Shown: piece after piece, positions 56,156 through 64,000 of the stretch
Layout: the number at the start of each line of letters is the position of its first letter
Numbering within the stretch: position 1 is the stretch's first letter
Source of the DNA: Legionella sp. PATHC032
Lineage (GTDB): Bacteria > Pseudomonadota > Gammaproteobacteria > Legionellales > Legionellaceae
Length of the DNA: 64,000 nt
Assembly: GCF_026191185.1 (NCBI RefSeq)
Contig: NZ_JAPHOV010000001.1
Span: 677,001 to 741,000, forward strand
Direction: 5' to 3'
The notes under the pieces: generated by a model
Database searches by the model: none
What the model saw: the letters and a program-made list of their open reading frames with translations, nothing else
What the model was told of the DNA's origin: nothing
Position numbers and translations under genes: made by a program

Positions 56156-57181
56156 ATGGCAAAGGATACCAAAATGATTAATCTTGCTTTACAAGGAGGT
56201 GGTGCTCACGGTGCTCTTGCCTGGGGTATTATTGACAGACTTCTTGAAGATGGTCGTATTAATTTTGATGCCATTTCTGCAACGAGTGCTGGTGCTATGA
56301 ACGCTGCCGTACTTGCCTATGGATTTGCAACGGGTGGAAAGGAGGGGGCTCGAGAAGCTCTGTATCAATTTTGGAAAATGGTGAGCGATGCCGGGCAGAT
56401 ATACAACCCGCTTAAAAAAACTCCTTTGGAAGAACTATTGGGCATAGGGATTGAAAATTCAATGTCCTTTTTTATGTTTGATTTAATGACCAAAATTCTC
56501 TCTCCCTATCAATTTAATCCCTTAAATTTTAACCCACTTAAGGAAATATTAGAGAAAATTGTGGATTTTGAAAAAATTAAATCCTGTAAAAGCATTAAAA
56601 TATTCATCTCAGCTACTAATGTTCGCACAGGTAAAATTAATGTATTTGATAATAAAAAAATTTCTGCCGATGCGGTTATGGCATCTGCTTGCCTGCCTTT
56701 CATGTTTCAGGCAGTAAATATTGGTGAGGATTATTTTTGGGATGGTGGTTATATGGGAAATCCAGCTATTTTCCCTCTGATTTATAATTCCGAGTGCAGA
56801 GATATTTTAATTCTTCATATTAATCCTATTTATCGAGAGCATGTCCCTGACACGGCAGCTGAAATTCTAAACCGAGTGAATGAGATCAGTTTTAATTCTT
56901 CATTAATGCGCGAAATGCGGGCAATTGCTTTCGTCACTAAATTGATAGACAGCGGTTGGATTAAAGAAGAGTATAAAAATAATCTTAAAAAACTTTATAT
57001 GCATGCCATTCGCGCGGATGTATCAATGGAGTCTGCCTCTGTAGCGAGTAAACTTAATCCTGAGTGGTCGTTCATTAGCCATCTTTATGAGGAAGGACGC
57101 CAAAAGGGAGACGAATGGCTGAAGAGTAATTTTAAACATCTTGGGAAAATGACCAGTATTGATTTGGATGAATATTTATAA
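56156..57181 (+). CDS. Patatin-like phospholipase
   Basis: The 341-residue protein has the patatin fold. The oxyanion loop is GGGAHG (14-19), the nucleophile is Ser44 in SATSAGAMNAA, and the dyad Asp is Asp196 in WDGGYMGN. The first Gly of the usual GxSxG elbow is replaced by Ala (ATSAG), which is seen in some bacterial members. The expected reaction is hydrolysis of acyl chains from lipids. Several Legionella patatins are Dot/Icm effectors, but this one has no obvious signal and its relation to VipD-type effectors is not supported. The start ATG has GAGGAG nearby. It is divergent from bufA. Confidence 0.9.
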   Translation: MAKDTKMINLALQGGGAHGALAWGIIDRLLEDGRINFDAISATSAGAMNAAVLAYGFATGGKEGAREALYQFWKMVSDAGQIYNPLKKTPLEELLGIGIENSMSFFMFDLMTKILSPYQFNPLNFNPLKEILEKIVDFEKIKSCKSIKIFISATNVRTGKINVFDNKKISADAVMASACLPFMFQAVNIGEDYFWDGGYMGNPAIFPLIYNSECRDILILHINPIYREHVPDTAAEILNRVNEISFNSSLMREMRAIAFVTKLIDSGWIKEEYKNNLKKLYMHAIRADVSMESASVASKLNPEWSFISHLYEEGRQKGDEWLKSNFKHLGKMTSIDLDEYL

Positions 57182-57296
57182 GTTTATTATAAGAATGATA
57201 GTTCATAACATAATTTGTAATTTGCAGCTATAATTAAATCCAAAGTTATTAGAAATACAAAGATATTTTAAAAACTTTCTTGAAAGGGATTTTGAT

Positions 57297-59513
57297 ATGC
57301 AGCAAGAAGATCAGGCACCGATACATCAAAACAATCGTTCGTTTTCAAGAAACACGGCGAGGTGTTTAGACACCTTTATGGACGCCATTGACTTTCTTGC
57401 CCGGATTGGATGGCCTGTCATTGATTTGGCATTTCGCATATGGATAGCCCAGCAATTGTTAGTTTCTGCAATACTTCTAACTAATCACTGGGATACCGCT
57501 GTCTATTTAGCTAAAAATGAATATCCGGTTCCATGGCTATCTCCTGAATGGGAAGCTTTGTTAGGTATATTGGCCCAGTTTGTTGGGGGGATTTCCCTTC
57601 TTTTGGGTTTGTTTACTCGATGCGGGGCAGCAGTTATCGTTGGATTCGCAGTCATGACGCAAATCTATTACCAGCCTATCGATCTTAATTTGCTTTGGAT
57701 TGCATTAATGTTGGGTTATGTGTTGCGAGGCCCAGGCCCACTTTCTCTTGATAATTTGTTTGAGCATGGGTTTAGTCGCAGTCCTTTGCCGTTTGCCATG
57801 TTGATTGTGACATTTGTAGATAAAACGAGAGAGTTTTTTTCAAGCTTGTATTTATTTTCTTTACGCATATGGTTAATGATTTCACTTTTACTCATTAATC
57901 AAAGCATACAACTCATTTCTTCTGATAAGGTACCGCTATTGATCTCATGGTTGCCGTTAAATTCAGCTTCGATCGTTTTTAACCATGTTTCACTATTCCT
58001 GGCCATCTTTTTGGGGCTTGGCTTAGCAACTCGAGTTGTTGCAATTTTTGGATTAATTGTTGTTCTATTTAGTTTTACGCCTGGAGTAACCGGTTTTTAT
58101 TTATACTGGATGATGGTGATGGCTATTTTATTTGTTTCAGGCCCTGGAATCTTGTCATTGGATCATTTGATTTTTAATGCTTTGAAGAAACGTTATCCCC
58201 AGCTTTCTGGAAAACCGGCATTTAGTCTGGATGGTTTACCTCGAGTGGTCATTATAGGTGCAGGTTTTGGAGGGATTGCTTGTGCTAAGGCACTACGCCA
58301 TCTGCCAGTAAAGATCACCTTGATTGATAGACATAACTATCATCTTTTCCAACCTTTTTTATACCAGATAGCCACGGGAAGTTTATCGCCAGCTGATATC
58401 GCTATTTCGATTCGCTCTATATTTTTAGAGCAATTTAATGCGGAAATATTATTGGGTAATGTGACAGATATTAATAAAGAGGAGCGTTTTGTCATAGCTG
58501 ATAATTTTACAATTCCATACGATTATCTGGTGATAGCGACAGGAGCAACGCACAGTTATTTTGGGAAAGATAATTGGGCTCCTTATGCTCCAGGATTAAA
58601 AACAATTAATGATGGAACTTCTGTTCGTAGCCGTATAATAAAGTCGTTTGAACTGGCTGAGATCGCTCAAAGTGATGAAGAACGTAAGCAATTTTTAAAT
58701 TTTGTCATTGTCGGTGCGGGACCTACTGGAGTTGAACTGGCAGGCGCCATAGCCGAACTTGCCCGATTTGGGATAGTAAAAGAGTTCCGCCATTTTGATC
58801 CGGCGTCAGCTAATATTATCCTGGTTCAGGCAGCACCGCGGATTTTACCTGCTTTTTCAGAACAGATATCACAAAAAGCACAACGCTATTTGGAAAGTAT
58901 GGGGGTCAAAGTTTTAGTGAATAGCATGGTTGAGCAAATTGATAGTGATGGCGTGATTATCAATAAGGAAAGAATTTACTCAAAATCAGTTTTTTGGGCG
59001 GCCGGGGTTGCTGCTTCTCCTGCATCCAAATGGCTTCAAGTCGAAGCTGATCCTGCGGGTCGTGTGAAAGTAAATGATGATCTCACAGTAGCTGGTTACT
59101 CCAATATTTTTGTCATTGGAGATACAGCTGCTTCGAATGCCTGGAATGGTAAGCCGGTGCCTGGTATTGCCCCTGCTGCAAAACAAGGTGGTGCTTATGT
59201 AGCTAAAGTCATATCGAAAAGAGTTTATAATAACAATTCAAGATATAAACCGTTTAAATACATTCATTACGGTAGTTTGGCTACAGTGGGTCGTAAAGCG
59301 GCTGTTGCAGAATTTGATCGTTTTAAAATCAGTGGGGAATTGGCGTGGTGGTTTTGGGGAGGTGTCCATGTCTTTTTCCTAGTTGGTTCTCGAAATCGTT
59401 TAAGTGTGATTTTAAATTGGCTTTGGTCTTATTACACTTTTCGCGCCAATAATTTGCTGATTACCGATGATTCATTGAATAAAAAAAACAAATCCGGGAC
59501 GAGCGAGGTTTAG
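57297..59513 (+). CDS. DoxX-DoxX-NADH dehydrogenase (type II) fusion protein
   Basis: The 738-residue protein combines two N-terminal DoxX-like membrane domains (about 38-165 and 185-300, each with GxxxRxxA-type helices) with a C-terminal type II NADH:quinone oxidoreductase. The first FAD site is IGAGFGGIACAKAL, followed by RHNYHLFQPFLYQIATGSL; the NAD site is IVGAGPTGVELAGAIAELA; the second FAD motif is IFVIGDTAAS. Single-domain DoxX proteins belong to bufferin operons, here at 53425. The fusion would place quinone reduction in a membrane-anchored polypeptide. Length is much greater than the usual 430-residue NDH-2. The reaction is inferred from the C-terminal domain. Confidence 0.9.
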   Translation: MQQEDQAPIHQNNRSFSRNTARCLDTFMDAIDFLARIGWPVIDLAFRIWIAQQLLVSAILLTNHWDTAVYLAKNEYPVPWLSPEWEALLGILAQFVGGISLLLGLFTRCGAAVIVGFAVMTQIYYQPIDLNLLWIALMLGYVLRGPGPLSLDNLFEHGFSRSPLPFAMLIVTFVDKTREFFSSLYLFSLRIWLMISLLLINQSIQLISSDKVPLLISWLPLNSASIVFNHVSLFLAIFLGLGLATRVVAIFGLIVVLFSFTPGVTGFYLYWMMVMAILFVSGPGILSLDHLIFNALKKRYPQLSGKPAFSLDGLPRVVIIGAGFGGIACAKALRHLPVKITLIDRHNYHLFQPFLYQIATGSLSPADIAISIRSIFLEQFNAEILLGNVTDINKEERFVIADNFTIPYDYLVIATGATHSYFGKDNWAPYAPGLKTINDGTSVRSRIIKSFELAEIAQSDEERKQFLNFVIVGAGPTGVELAGAIAELARFGIVKEFRHFDPASANIILVQAAPRILPAFSEQISQKAQRYLESMGVKVLVNSMVEQIDSDGVIINKERIYSKSVFWAAGVAASPASKWLQVEADPAGRVKVNDDLTVAGYSNIFVIGDTAASNAWNGKPVPGIAPAAKQGGAYVAKVISKRVYNNNSRYKPFKYIHYGSLATVGRKAAVAEFDRFKISGELAWWFWGGVHVFFLVGSRNRLSVILNWLWSYYTFRANNLLITDDSLNKKNKSGTSEV

Positions 59514-59554
59514 GGCTAATTGAATATAATAAGGAAATACAAAGGGAGTGATTA

Positions 59555-60319
59555 ATGGACAAGTATCTTTCAGCAAATTCTCTAGAAGGTGTTATCGATA
59601 ATGAATTTAATATGCCAGCTCCACGATGGTTAAATACTTACCCGGCTGGTCCATATCGATTTATTAATCGTGAATTTTTTATTATTGCCTATGAAACTGA
59701 TCCAGACCTTTTGCAAGCTATACTGCCTCCTGATATGGAGTTATTAGAGCCGGTAGTCAAATTTGAATTTATACGTATGCCTGATTCAACAGGGTTTGGT
59801 GATTACACCGAGTCAGGGCAGGTGGTTCCTGTGAGATATAAAGGAGAAGAGGGTGGATTTACCATTTCAATGTTTCTTGATTGCCACGCCCCAATTGCTG
59901 GTGGTCGGGAAATATGGGGTTTTCCAAAGAAGCTGGCCAAACCCAAATTGTTTGTTGAAGAAGATACGCTGATTGGTATTCTTAGGTATGGAAGTATTGA
60001 TATTGCTATAGCAACTATGGGATATAAACATCGTCCGCTGGATGCAGAAAAGGTATTGGAGGCCGTTAAAAAGCCTGTATTTTTGCTTAAAAACATTCCT
60101 AATGTAGATGGGACTCCTTTAGTGAATCAGTTGACCAAAACTTATTTGACTGATGTTACAGTGAAAGGAGCATGGACCGGACCAGGCAGCTTGGAGCTTC
60201 ATCCTCATGCGCTGGCCCCTATCTCTAATCTTTATATTAAAAAAATTGTATCCGTTTCACATTTTATTACTGATTTGACTTTACCGTATGGAGAAGTTGT
60301 TGCAGATTATTTGGCCTAA
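59555..60319 (+). CDS. adc: Acetoacetate decarboxylase
   Basis: The 254-residue enzyme of the ADC superfamily decarboxylates acetoacetate to acetone through a Schiff base. Visible family marks are FIRMPDSTGFGDYTESGQ, GGREIWGFPKKLAKPKL with the catalytic Lys at 125 or 126, and the C-terminal GPGSLELHPHALAPISNL. The length matches the family. GGGAGTG lies before the ATG. It is followed by the second bufferin precursor after 37 bases, so the two may be cotranscribed. Acetoacetate decarboxylases also occur in Legionella in connection with ketone or polyhydroxybutyrate metabolism, but the physiological role here is not clear. Confidence 0.92.
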   Translation: MDKYLSANSLEGVIDNEFNMPAPRWLNTYPAGPYRFINREFFIIAYETDPDLLQAILPPDMELLEPVVKFEFIRMPDSTGFGDYTESGQVVPVRYKGEEGGFTISMFLDCHAPIAGGREIWGFPKKLAKPKLFVEEDTLIGILRYGSIDIAIATMGYKHRPLDAEKVLEAVKKPVFLLKNIPNVDGTPLVNQLTKTYLTDVTVKGAWTGPGSLELHPHALAPISNLYIKKIVSVSHFITDLTLPYGEVVADYLA

Positions 60320-60356
60320 AATAAAAAGGGACTCCTAAAAATGGCGGGAAAATCAT

Positions 60357-60629
60357 ATGAACAAACGCCCGATACAAAACACGGCTGTCATTGCAGCTGC
60401 TTTGGGAGCTGCTCTTGCCTCTATATACGTCTATACTGATTGGCTTTCATTAGATGAAATCACAGTAAAAAGAGAGCGTTGTTATAATGTGGCAAGAGCG
60501 GGGAAAAATGATTGTGCTACCTCCCAACATTCTTGCGCCGCACAATCAACCGCAGATCGTGATCCCGAAGCATTTATCATGTTGCCTAAAGGGTTATGTG
60601 AACGCATAGTGGGGGGAAGGAGTGGATAG
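60357..60629 (+). CDS. Second bufferin-like precursor, membrane anchored (DUF2282)
   Basis: The 90-residue peptide has an N-terminal hydrophobic helix (about residues 10-26) with no clear cleavage site, then the DUF2282-type segment. Four cysteines lie at 42, 53, 60 and 81, with spacings 11, 7 and 21, identical to those of the precursor at 55533. Shared text includes ARAGKNDCATSQHSCAAQS and MLPKGLCERIVGG. The central two cysteines are likely modified by a MNIO enzyme. It overlaps the cyclase gene by eight bases. If the helix is not removed, the peptide would stay tethered in the inner membrane facing the periplasm. Confidence 0.87.
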   Translation: MNKRPIQNTAVIAAALGAALASIYVYTDWLSLDEITVKRERCYNVARAGKNDCATSQHSCAAQSTADRDPEAFIMLPKGLCERIVGGRSG

Positions 60630-61935
60630 TTACTCTAAGCTACCTCTTCGCATCAGGAAAGAGATAGAAGCCCAACAATACACTGGCGAATTATTGGTTG
60701 CCGGTGTGCAGTTGGGTGTCATTGTATTATTAAGCATTATTAATTTTTTTTCTTCGGCTGGCTATTCGCCTGGCGCCCCGGTGCAATCTTCATCCCTGGG
60801 TTTGTGGCTATTTGCTATTTTGGTATTGTTAAGACTGTGGTTTGTCTATACTAATCAATTAAAGCCAATATTCTTGGGATTTTTTATAGTTGTCGAAATG
60901 GCTTTGTTATTATTTATTATTTGGACTTATTATTTGCAGTTTGAAACCACACCTACCATTAATCTTAAAAATCCGCATATTAACTATGTTTATATTTTAA
61001 TTGCTTTGCGTGCGCTTCGATTTGAGCCAGTATGGGTAATTCTCTCTGGCCTCACTGCAGCTCTTGGCTGGGGAATTATTGCCTGGCAAACTTTATCCAG
61101 TTCAGGTATGAATGTTATTACATGGGATTATGTGACATTTGCGTCAACTCGAAGTGTCTATTTGGGAGCTGTATTTGATGTCATATTGTCCGTTTTACTG
61201 GTTACTACCATCATTGCCTTGGTATTGACGCGTGCAAAGCATACTCTTTTTCAAGCGGTAGAACAGACCAGTGCTGCAAAAGATCTATCACGTTTTTTTG
61301 ACACAAGTGTGGTCGAAAAGATAACAACATCAGAAAAGTCATTGCAAGCTGGATATGGTGAGCTTCGTCAGGCTGCAATTATGTTCATTGATATGCGAGG
61401 ATTTACCAAAGCGTCAGTGAAACTGTCTCCCAGTGAACTAATTGGATTGTTAGCGGAATACCAACGTTTACTGGTTCCGATTATTCAAAAGAATAATGGC
61501 AGTATTGATAAGTTCATGGGAGATGGTATTTTGGCAAGTTTTGGCGCTGTGACCCCTTCCAATACTTATGCGGCAGATGCATTAAAGACTGTGGATGAGA
61601 TTGTAGGAGCAGTAGACGTATGGAGTGAAAATCGCCGTAAAAAAAAACAAATAGTGGTTGGTGTAGGAATCGGTCTTGCCTCAGGTGAACTAGTAGTTGG
61701 TGTCATTGGTTATGAAAATCGTTTGGAATACACTGTAATTGGAGAAGCTGCCAATTTGGCTGCGAAGCTTGAAAAACATAATAAAGAAGAAAAAACCCAG
61801 GCTTTGACTACCCGGGATACATTTTTAGAAGCGGTGAAGCAAGGTTATGAGAACAAGATACCTAAAAAGGAATTGGATGCAAGGAATGTAGGTGGTGTGG
61901 GAGAACCATTGGATTTAGTGGTTTTGGCAAAATAA
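60622..61935 (+). CDS. Membrane-bound class III adenylate/guanylate cyclase
   Basis: The 437-residue protein has about six N-terminal membrane helices (30-210) and a C-terminal class III cyclase domain. The metal-binding Asp residues are Asp257 in FIDMRGFT and Asp301 in FMGDGILA. The later LEYTVIGEAANLAAKLE contains the transition-state Asn and a Lys instead of Arg. The start GTG/ATG codon at 60622 overlaps the precursor gene by eight bases. It would make cAMP (or cGMP) in the cytoplasm. The N-terminal module is a membrane sensor-like region of unknown ligand. Coupling to a bufferin precursor is unusual. Confidence 0.9.
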   Translation: MDSYSKLPLRIRKEIEAQQYTGELLVAGVQLGVIVLLSIINFFSSAGYSPGAPVQSSSLGLWLFAILVLLRLWFVYTNQLKPIFLGFFIVVEMALLLFIIWTYYLQFETTPTINLKNPHINYVYILIALRALRFEPVWVILSGLTAALGWGIIAWQTLSSSGMNVITWDYVTFASTRSVYLGAVFDVILSVLLVTTIIALVLTRAKHTLFQAVEQTSAAKDLSRFFDTSVVEKITTSEKSLQAGYGELRQAAIMFIDMRGFTKASVKLSPSELIGLLAEYQRLLVPIIQKNNGSIDKFMGDGILASFGAVTPSNTYAADALKTVDEIVGAVDVWSENRRKKKQIVVGVGIGLASGELVVGVIGYENRLEYTVIGEAANLAAKLEKHNKEEKTQALTTRDTFLEAVKQGYENKIPKKELDARNVGGVGEPLDLVVLAK

Positions 61936-61954
61936 CCTGTATTGATCTTCACCC

Positions 61955-62770
61955 TCATTCAGGGCAATTGTTAGTGTGAGTCAAATGATAATTAGAATTA
62001 ATAAAAGAATCTTCCAATAATTCATTTCTTAGTAAAAATTGTAATGCAGTGAGCAAATCAAAATCGGGATTATTTTCCAGAGTATTTTCGTAGGCAAGCC
62101 CAAGTGAGGCCCCTGCTTTTATATGGCATAAGAAATGAAATAGGTCTTGAGTAATCCAATGAGTCATTGTTTGATTTTTTTGACGGGATATCACAGCATA
62201 GCTTGGTATTTGTTGAAAATCGATGGAATCTGTTTCCAGGGGATTTTCTATCAGCGTAAAAATATTTTTTAAGTAATAAGGGGATGAATATAAAAATACA
62301 GAAGGATTAAATATCAACGTTAATTTTTCTACTCGATCATTTAGGTGGTTTTGCAGTTTTTGAGGATTAATAGCAAGATAATCCCGTGAGCAATAGCTTA
62401 AATGCTTCAACCATTCTATTTCTGCGATATTTTTCAAATAAAGAAGATGACTAACGGTTGGGTTACTTTTTAAAAACAGAGGAAATTTTGCACCCCAATC
62501 ATCCAAACAATTGGTTGTAGGCAAATTATTTCTATCCTGGATAAAGCGTAATGCCAAACCATCCGCACATTCTTTTCCAACCAATTTCCAAATGGCTGGG
62601 AAAGTAATTTCCAGGGAATGGCGTAGATTTTGCAAAATGGTATTACGATAAATGTCAAAACGGAATGTATTAGTAATCTCATTATGGGAAAAGTACTCAA
62701 AAATGGCAGTATCTTGTTGATTTAATACTGCATTCAGAAAAAATTCCTGTATTTGTTTAATTGTAGGCAT
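61955..62770 (-). CDS. Second BufC-type partner protein (DUF2063 family)
   Basis: The protein has about 271 residues from the ATG at 62770. It resembles the protein at 53886: an N-terminal helical DUF2063-like part with DIYRNTILQNLRHSLEITFPAIWKLVGKECADGLALRFI. Later residues include FLKSNPTVSHLLYLKNIAEIEWLKHLSY, matching PYLQELCFIEWHW in copy 1. It overlaps the upstream bufB-like gene by 14 bases. An ATG at 62794 is also possible. It ends 19 bases from the cyclase gene on the other strand (convergent). It probably assists the adjacent DUF692 enzyme. Confidence 0.83.
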   Translation of the reverse strand: MPTIKQIQEFFLNAVLNQQDTAIFEYFSHNEITNTFRFDIYRNTILQNLRHSLEITFPAIWKLVGKECADGLALRFIQDRNNLPTTNCLDDWGAKFPLFLKSNPTVSHLLYLKNIAEIEWLKHLSYCSRDYLAINPQKLQNHLNDRVEKLTLIFNPSVFLYSSPYYLKNIFTLIENPLETDSIDFQQIPSYAVISRQKNQTMTHWITQDLFHFLCHIKAGASLGLAYENTLENNPDFDLLTALQFLLRNELLEDSFINSNYHLTHTNNCPE

Positions 62771-63590
62771 AACAGGTAGATTTCCTGGCTTCATTTAATA
62801 AAATATCTAACGTGGGGATTTCTGTATCCCATTCTAACAAAGTGGGAACAATACCTGTGTAATTTATTGTATATCGGTATAAATCCCACACTTCGGGACA
62901 CACATAATTATTGTGTGTGTCTATCCGCAAGAAATTCATATTATCCTGATAGGCAATAGAATGGCCTGCTAGATGAATCTCTTGTACCGCCTCATGTGGA
63001 ATTTTTTGGATATATTGATAAGGATCCCGATTGTGATTTGAACAGGAAACATAGATATTATTTATATCCAATAAGAGCTTAGCATCAGTCCGCTTGATTA
63101 TTTCTGCTAAAAAATCAGGCTCTGAATACGATGAAGTCTGATATTCCAAATAAGAAGCGGGATTTTCAATTAATAAGGTTCTCTTTAAACAATTTTGTAC
63201 TTTATCGATGTTATTGCTAATAATGGTCAAACTTTCCTCATTATAGGGAATAGGTAATAAATCGGGTAAATAAGTATTTGCTATGGTACTCCAGGACAAA
63301 TGATCGGAAAGTAAAACAGGTTGAAAGCGGTCGATGAGAGTTTTAATTCGATTTAAATGTGTTGTACAGACTCCCTCCGCAGACCCTAAAGATAATCCGA
63401 CTCCATGAAAGCTAAGTGGATAATGTTGACTTATAGAAAATAGAATCTCTAATAAGTCCCCACCCTCGAGCAGGAAGTTTTCCGTGTGTACTTCCAGCCA
63501 ATCAATATCAGGCTTTTCTTCTAATATCTGGGCATAATGTGGCGCTCTGAGGCCAATGCCTATCATAGCGCCATTTATGATTTTATGCAT
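62757..63590 (-). CDS. Second BufB-type multinuclear iron oxidase (DUF692/MNIO)
   Basis: The 277-residue TIM-barrel protein is a paralogue of the enzyme at 54658. The expected ligand motifs are present: IGLRAPHYAQI, WLEVHTENF, SFHGVGLSLG, LLSDHLSW, LLIENPASYL, LLLDINNIYVS, EIHLAGHS, DTHNNYV and LLEWDTEIP. The 'LEVHTENF' block is closer to typical DUF692 proteins than the equivalent in copy 1 (EVLADNY). No small precursor gene lies immediately upstream. The nearest precursor is the membrane-anchored peptide at 60357, on the other strand. Modification of that peptide is an inference. Confidence 0.88.
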   Translation of the reverse strand: MHKIINGAMIGIGLRAPHYAQILEEKPDIDWLEVHTENFLLEGGDLLEILFSISQHYPLSFHGVGLSLGSAEGVCTTHLNRIKTLIDRFQPVLLSDHLSWSTIANTYLPDLLPIPYNEESLTIISNNIDKVQNCLKRTLLIENPASYLEYQTSSYSEPDFLAEIIKRTDAKLLLDINNIYVSCSNHNRDPYQYIQKIPHEAVQEIHLAGHSIAYQDNMNFLRIDTHNNYVCPEVWDLYRYTINYTGIVPTLLEWDTEIPTLDILLNEARKSTCYAYN

Positions 63591-63865
63591 GATGTTTCTT
63601 CATCTTAAATTGGTATGATCTTGCTCTATAACGCATTAATGTACTCTTGAGAAGTTTTGAACGCAATGGTCTTGGCAAAAGCTATTTTTAATAGGTATTT
63701 TAAATCACAAATGTTTTTTAATTCAGTGTAAAAATTAACCGCAATATTGAGTATTTAGTCACTTTATGAGATAATATTTTTTTATTTCGCAACTTGCAAT
63801 TTTAAAAATTGCCTCCATGTTGTAGAAGTAATAACAGTCTTGCTCATGTTTTTAGGGAGTGTCTT

Positions 63866-64000
63866 ATGAGTCAAAATTGGCCTACCAGAGATAAAGATTT
63901 GCAAACGGCGCGAGTCATAATGGAAGAGTATGCTAATGAACGTGATAGTGATTCATTAGGTCTTTTCGAGATTGTCGTTGATCAAAATGAAAAACGCATG
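63866..64000 (+). CDS. Unidentified protein, 5' part only
   Basis: An open frame of 45 codons begins at ATG 63866, preceded by GGGAG, and runs out of the window. The N-terminus reads MSQNWPTRDKDLQTARVIME and continues with an acidic segment. No domain is recognisable at this length. The 275 bases between it and the bufB-like gene show no other gene. The good ribosome-binding site supports a real start. Confidence 0.6.
   Translation, partial: MSQNWPTRDKDLQTARVIMEEYANERDSDSLGLFEIVVDQNEKRM

Noticed and set aside
56156-57181. Assignment of the patatin gene as a VipD-type Dot/Icm effector
   Set aside because: The patatin motifs are clear, but no secretion signal or VipD-like C-terminal domain is visible.

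Overview
The window is almost certainly Legionella pneumophila or a very close relative. The DNA is AT-rich, and it carries a WipB-type Dot/Icm phosphatase next to hslVU, a giant repeat-containing RtxA adhesin, and the tdk-phtC-phtD-deoB thymidine salvage cluster. I recognised these by protein motifs and gene order, not by a database search. No rRNA, tRNA, CRISPR array or intact insertion sequence was seen.

Layout. 1-8120: the 5' end of a secreted polysaccharide deacetylase, a probable Dot/Icm effector with an acidic tail, an ArnT-like glycosyltransferase, then tdk, two MFS nucleoside transporters and phosphopentomutase. 8236-13273: the HslVU protease, wipB and a YihY-family membrane protein. 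13684-26589: rtxA, with an N-terminal retention module, exactly 14 tandem units of 537 bp that are GC-rich and nearly identical, a von Willebrand A domain, RTX repeats and a type I secretion C-terminus. 26768-38321: housekeeping and transport genes (wrbA, a DUF559 gene beside GC-rich palindromes, two exonuclease III genes, rpmE, malic enzyme, two MFS genes, dam, two aromatic amino acid permeases, an OmpA-like lipoprotein). 38554-43761: a 1735-residue protein with a C39/C70-like cysteine protease domain and an amidase-like domain. 44097-50398: a five-gene tripartite ABC exporter. 50731-53207: slt and rpe.

The most interesting part is 53425-63590. It holds two sets of genes of the bufferin type, in which a DUF692 (MNIO) iron enzyme and its partner modify cysteines of a small DUF2282 peptide. 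Set 1 is a compact operon (bufA-bufB-bufC-doxX). Set 2 is split: a membrane-anchored precursor follows acetoacetate decarboxylase and overlaps a class III nucleotide cyclase gene, while a second bufB-bufC pair converges on it from the other strand. Between the sets lie a patatin-like phospholipase and a DoxX-DoxX-NADH dehydrogenase fusion. Both precursors have four cysteines with identical spacing (11, 7 and 21 residues).

Several gene pairs are tandem paralogues (phtC/phtD, the exonuclease III pair, the second MFS pair, the permease pair), so local duplication has shaped this segment. Intergenic spaces hold several long inverted repeats, listed separately.
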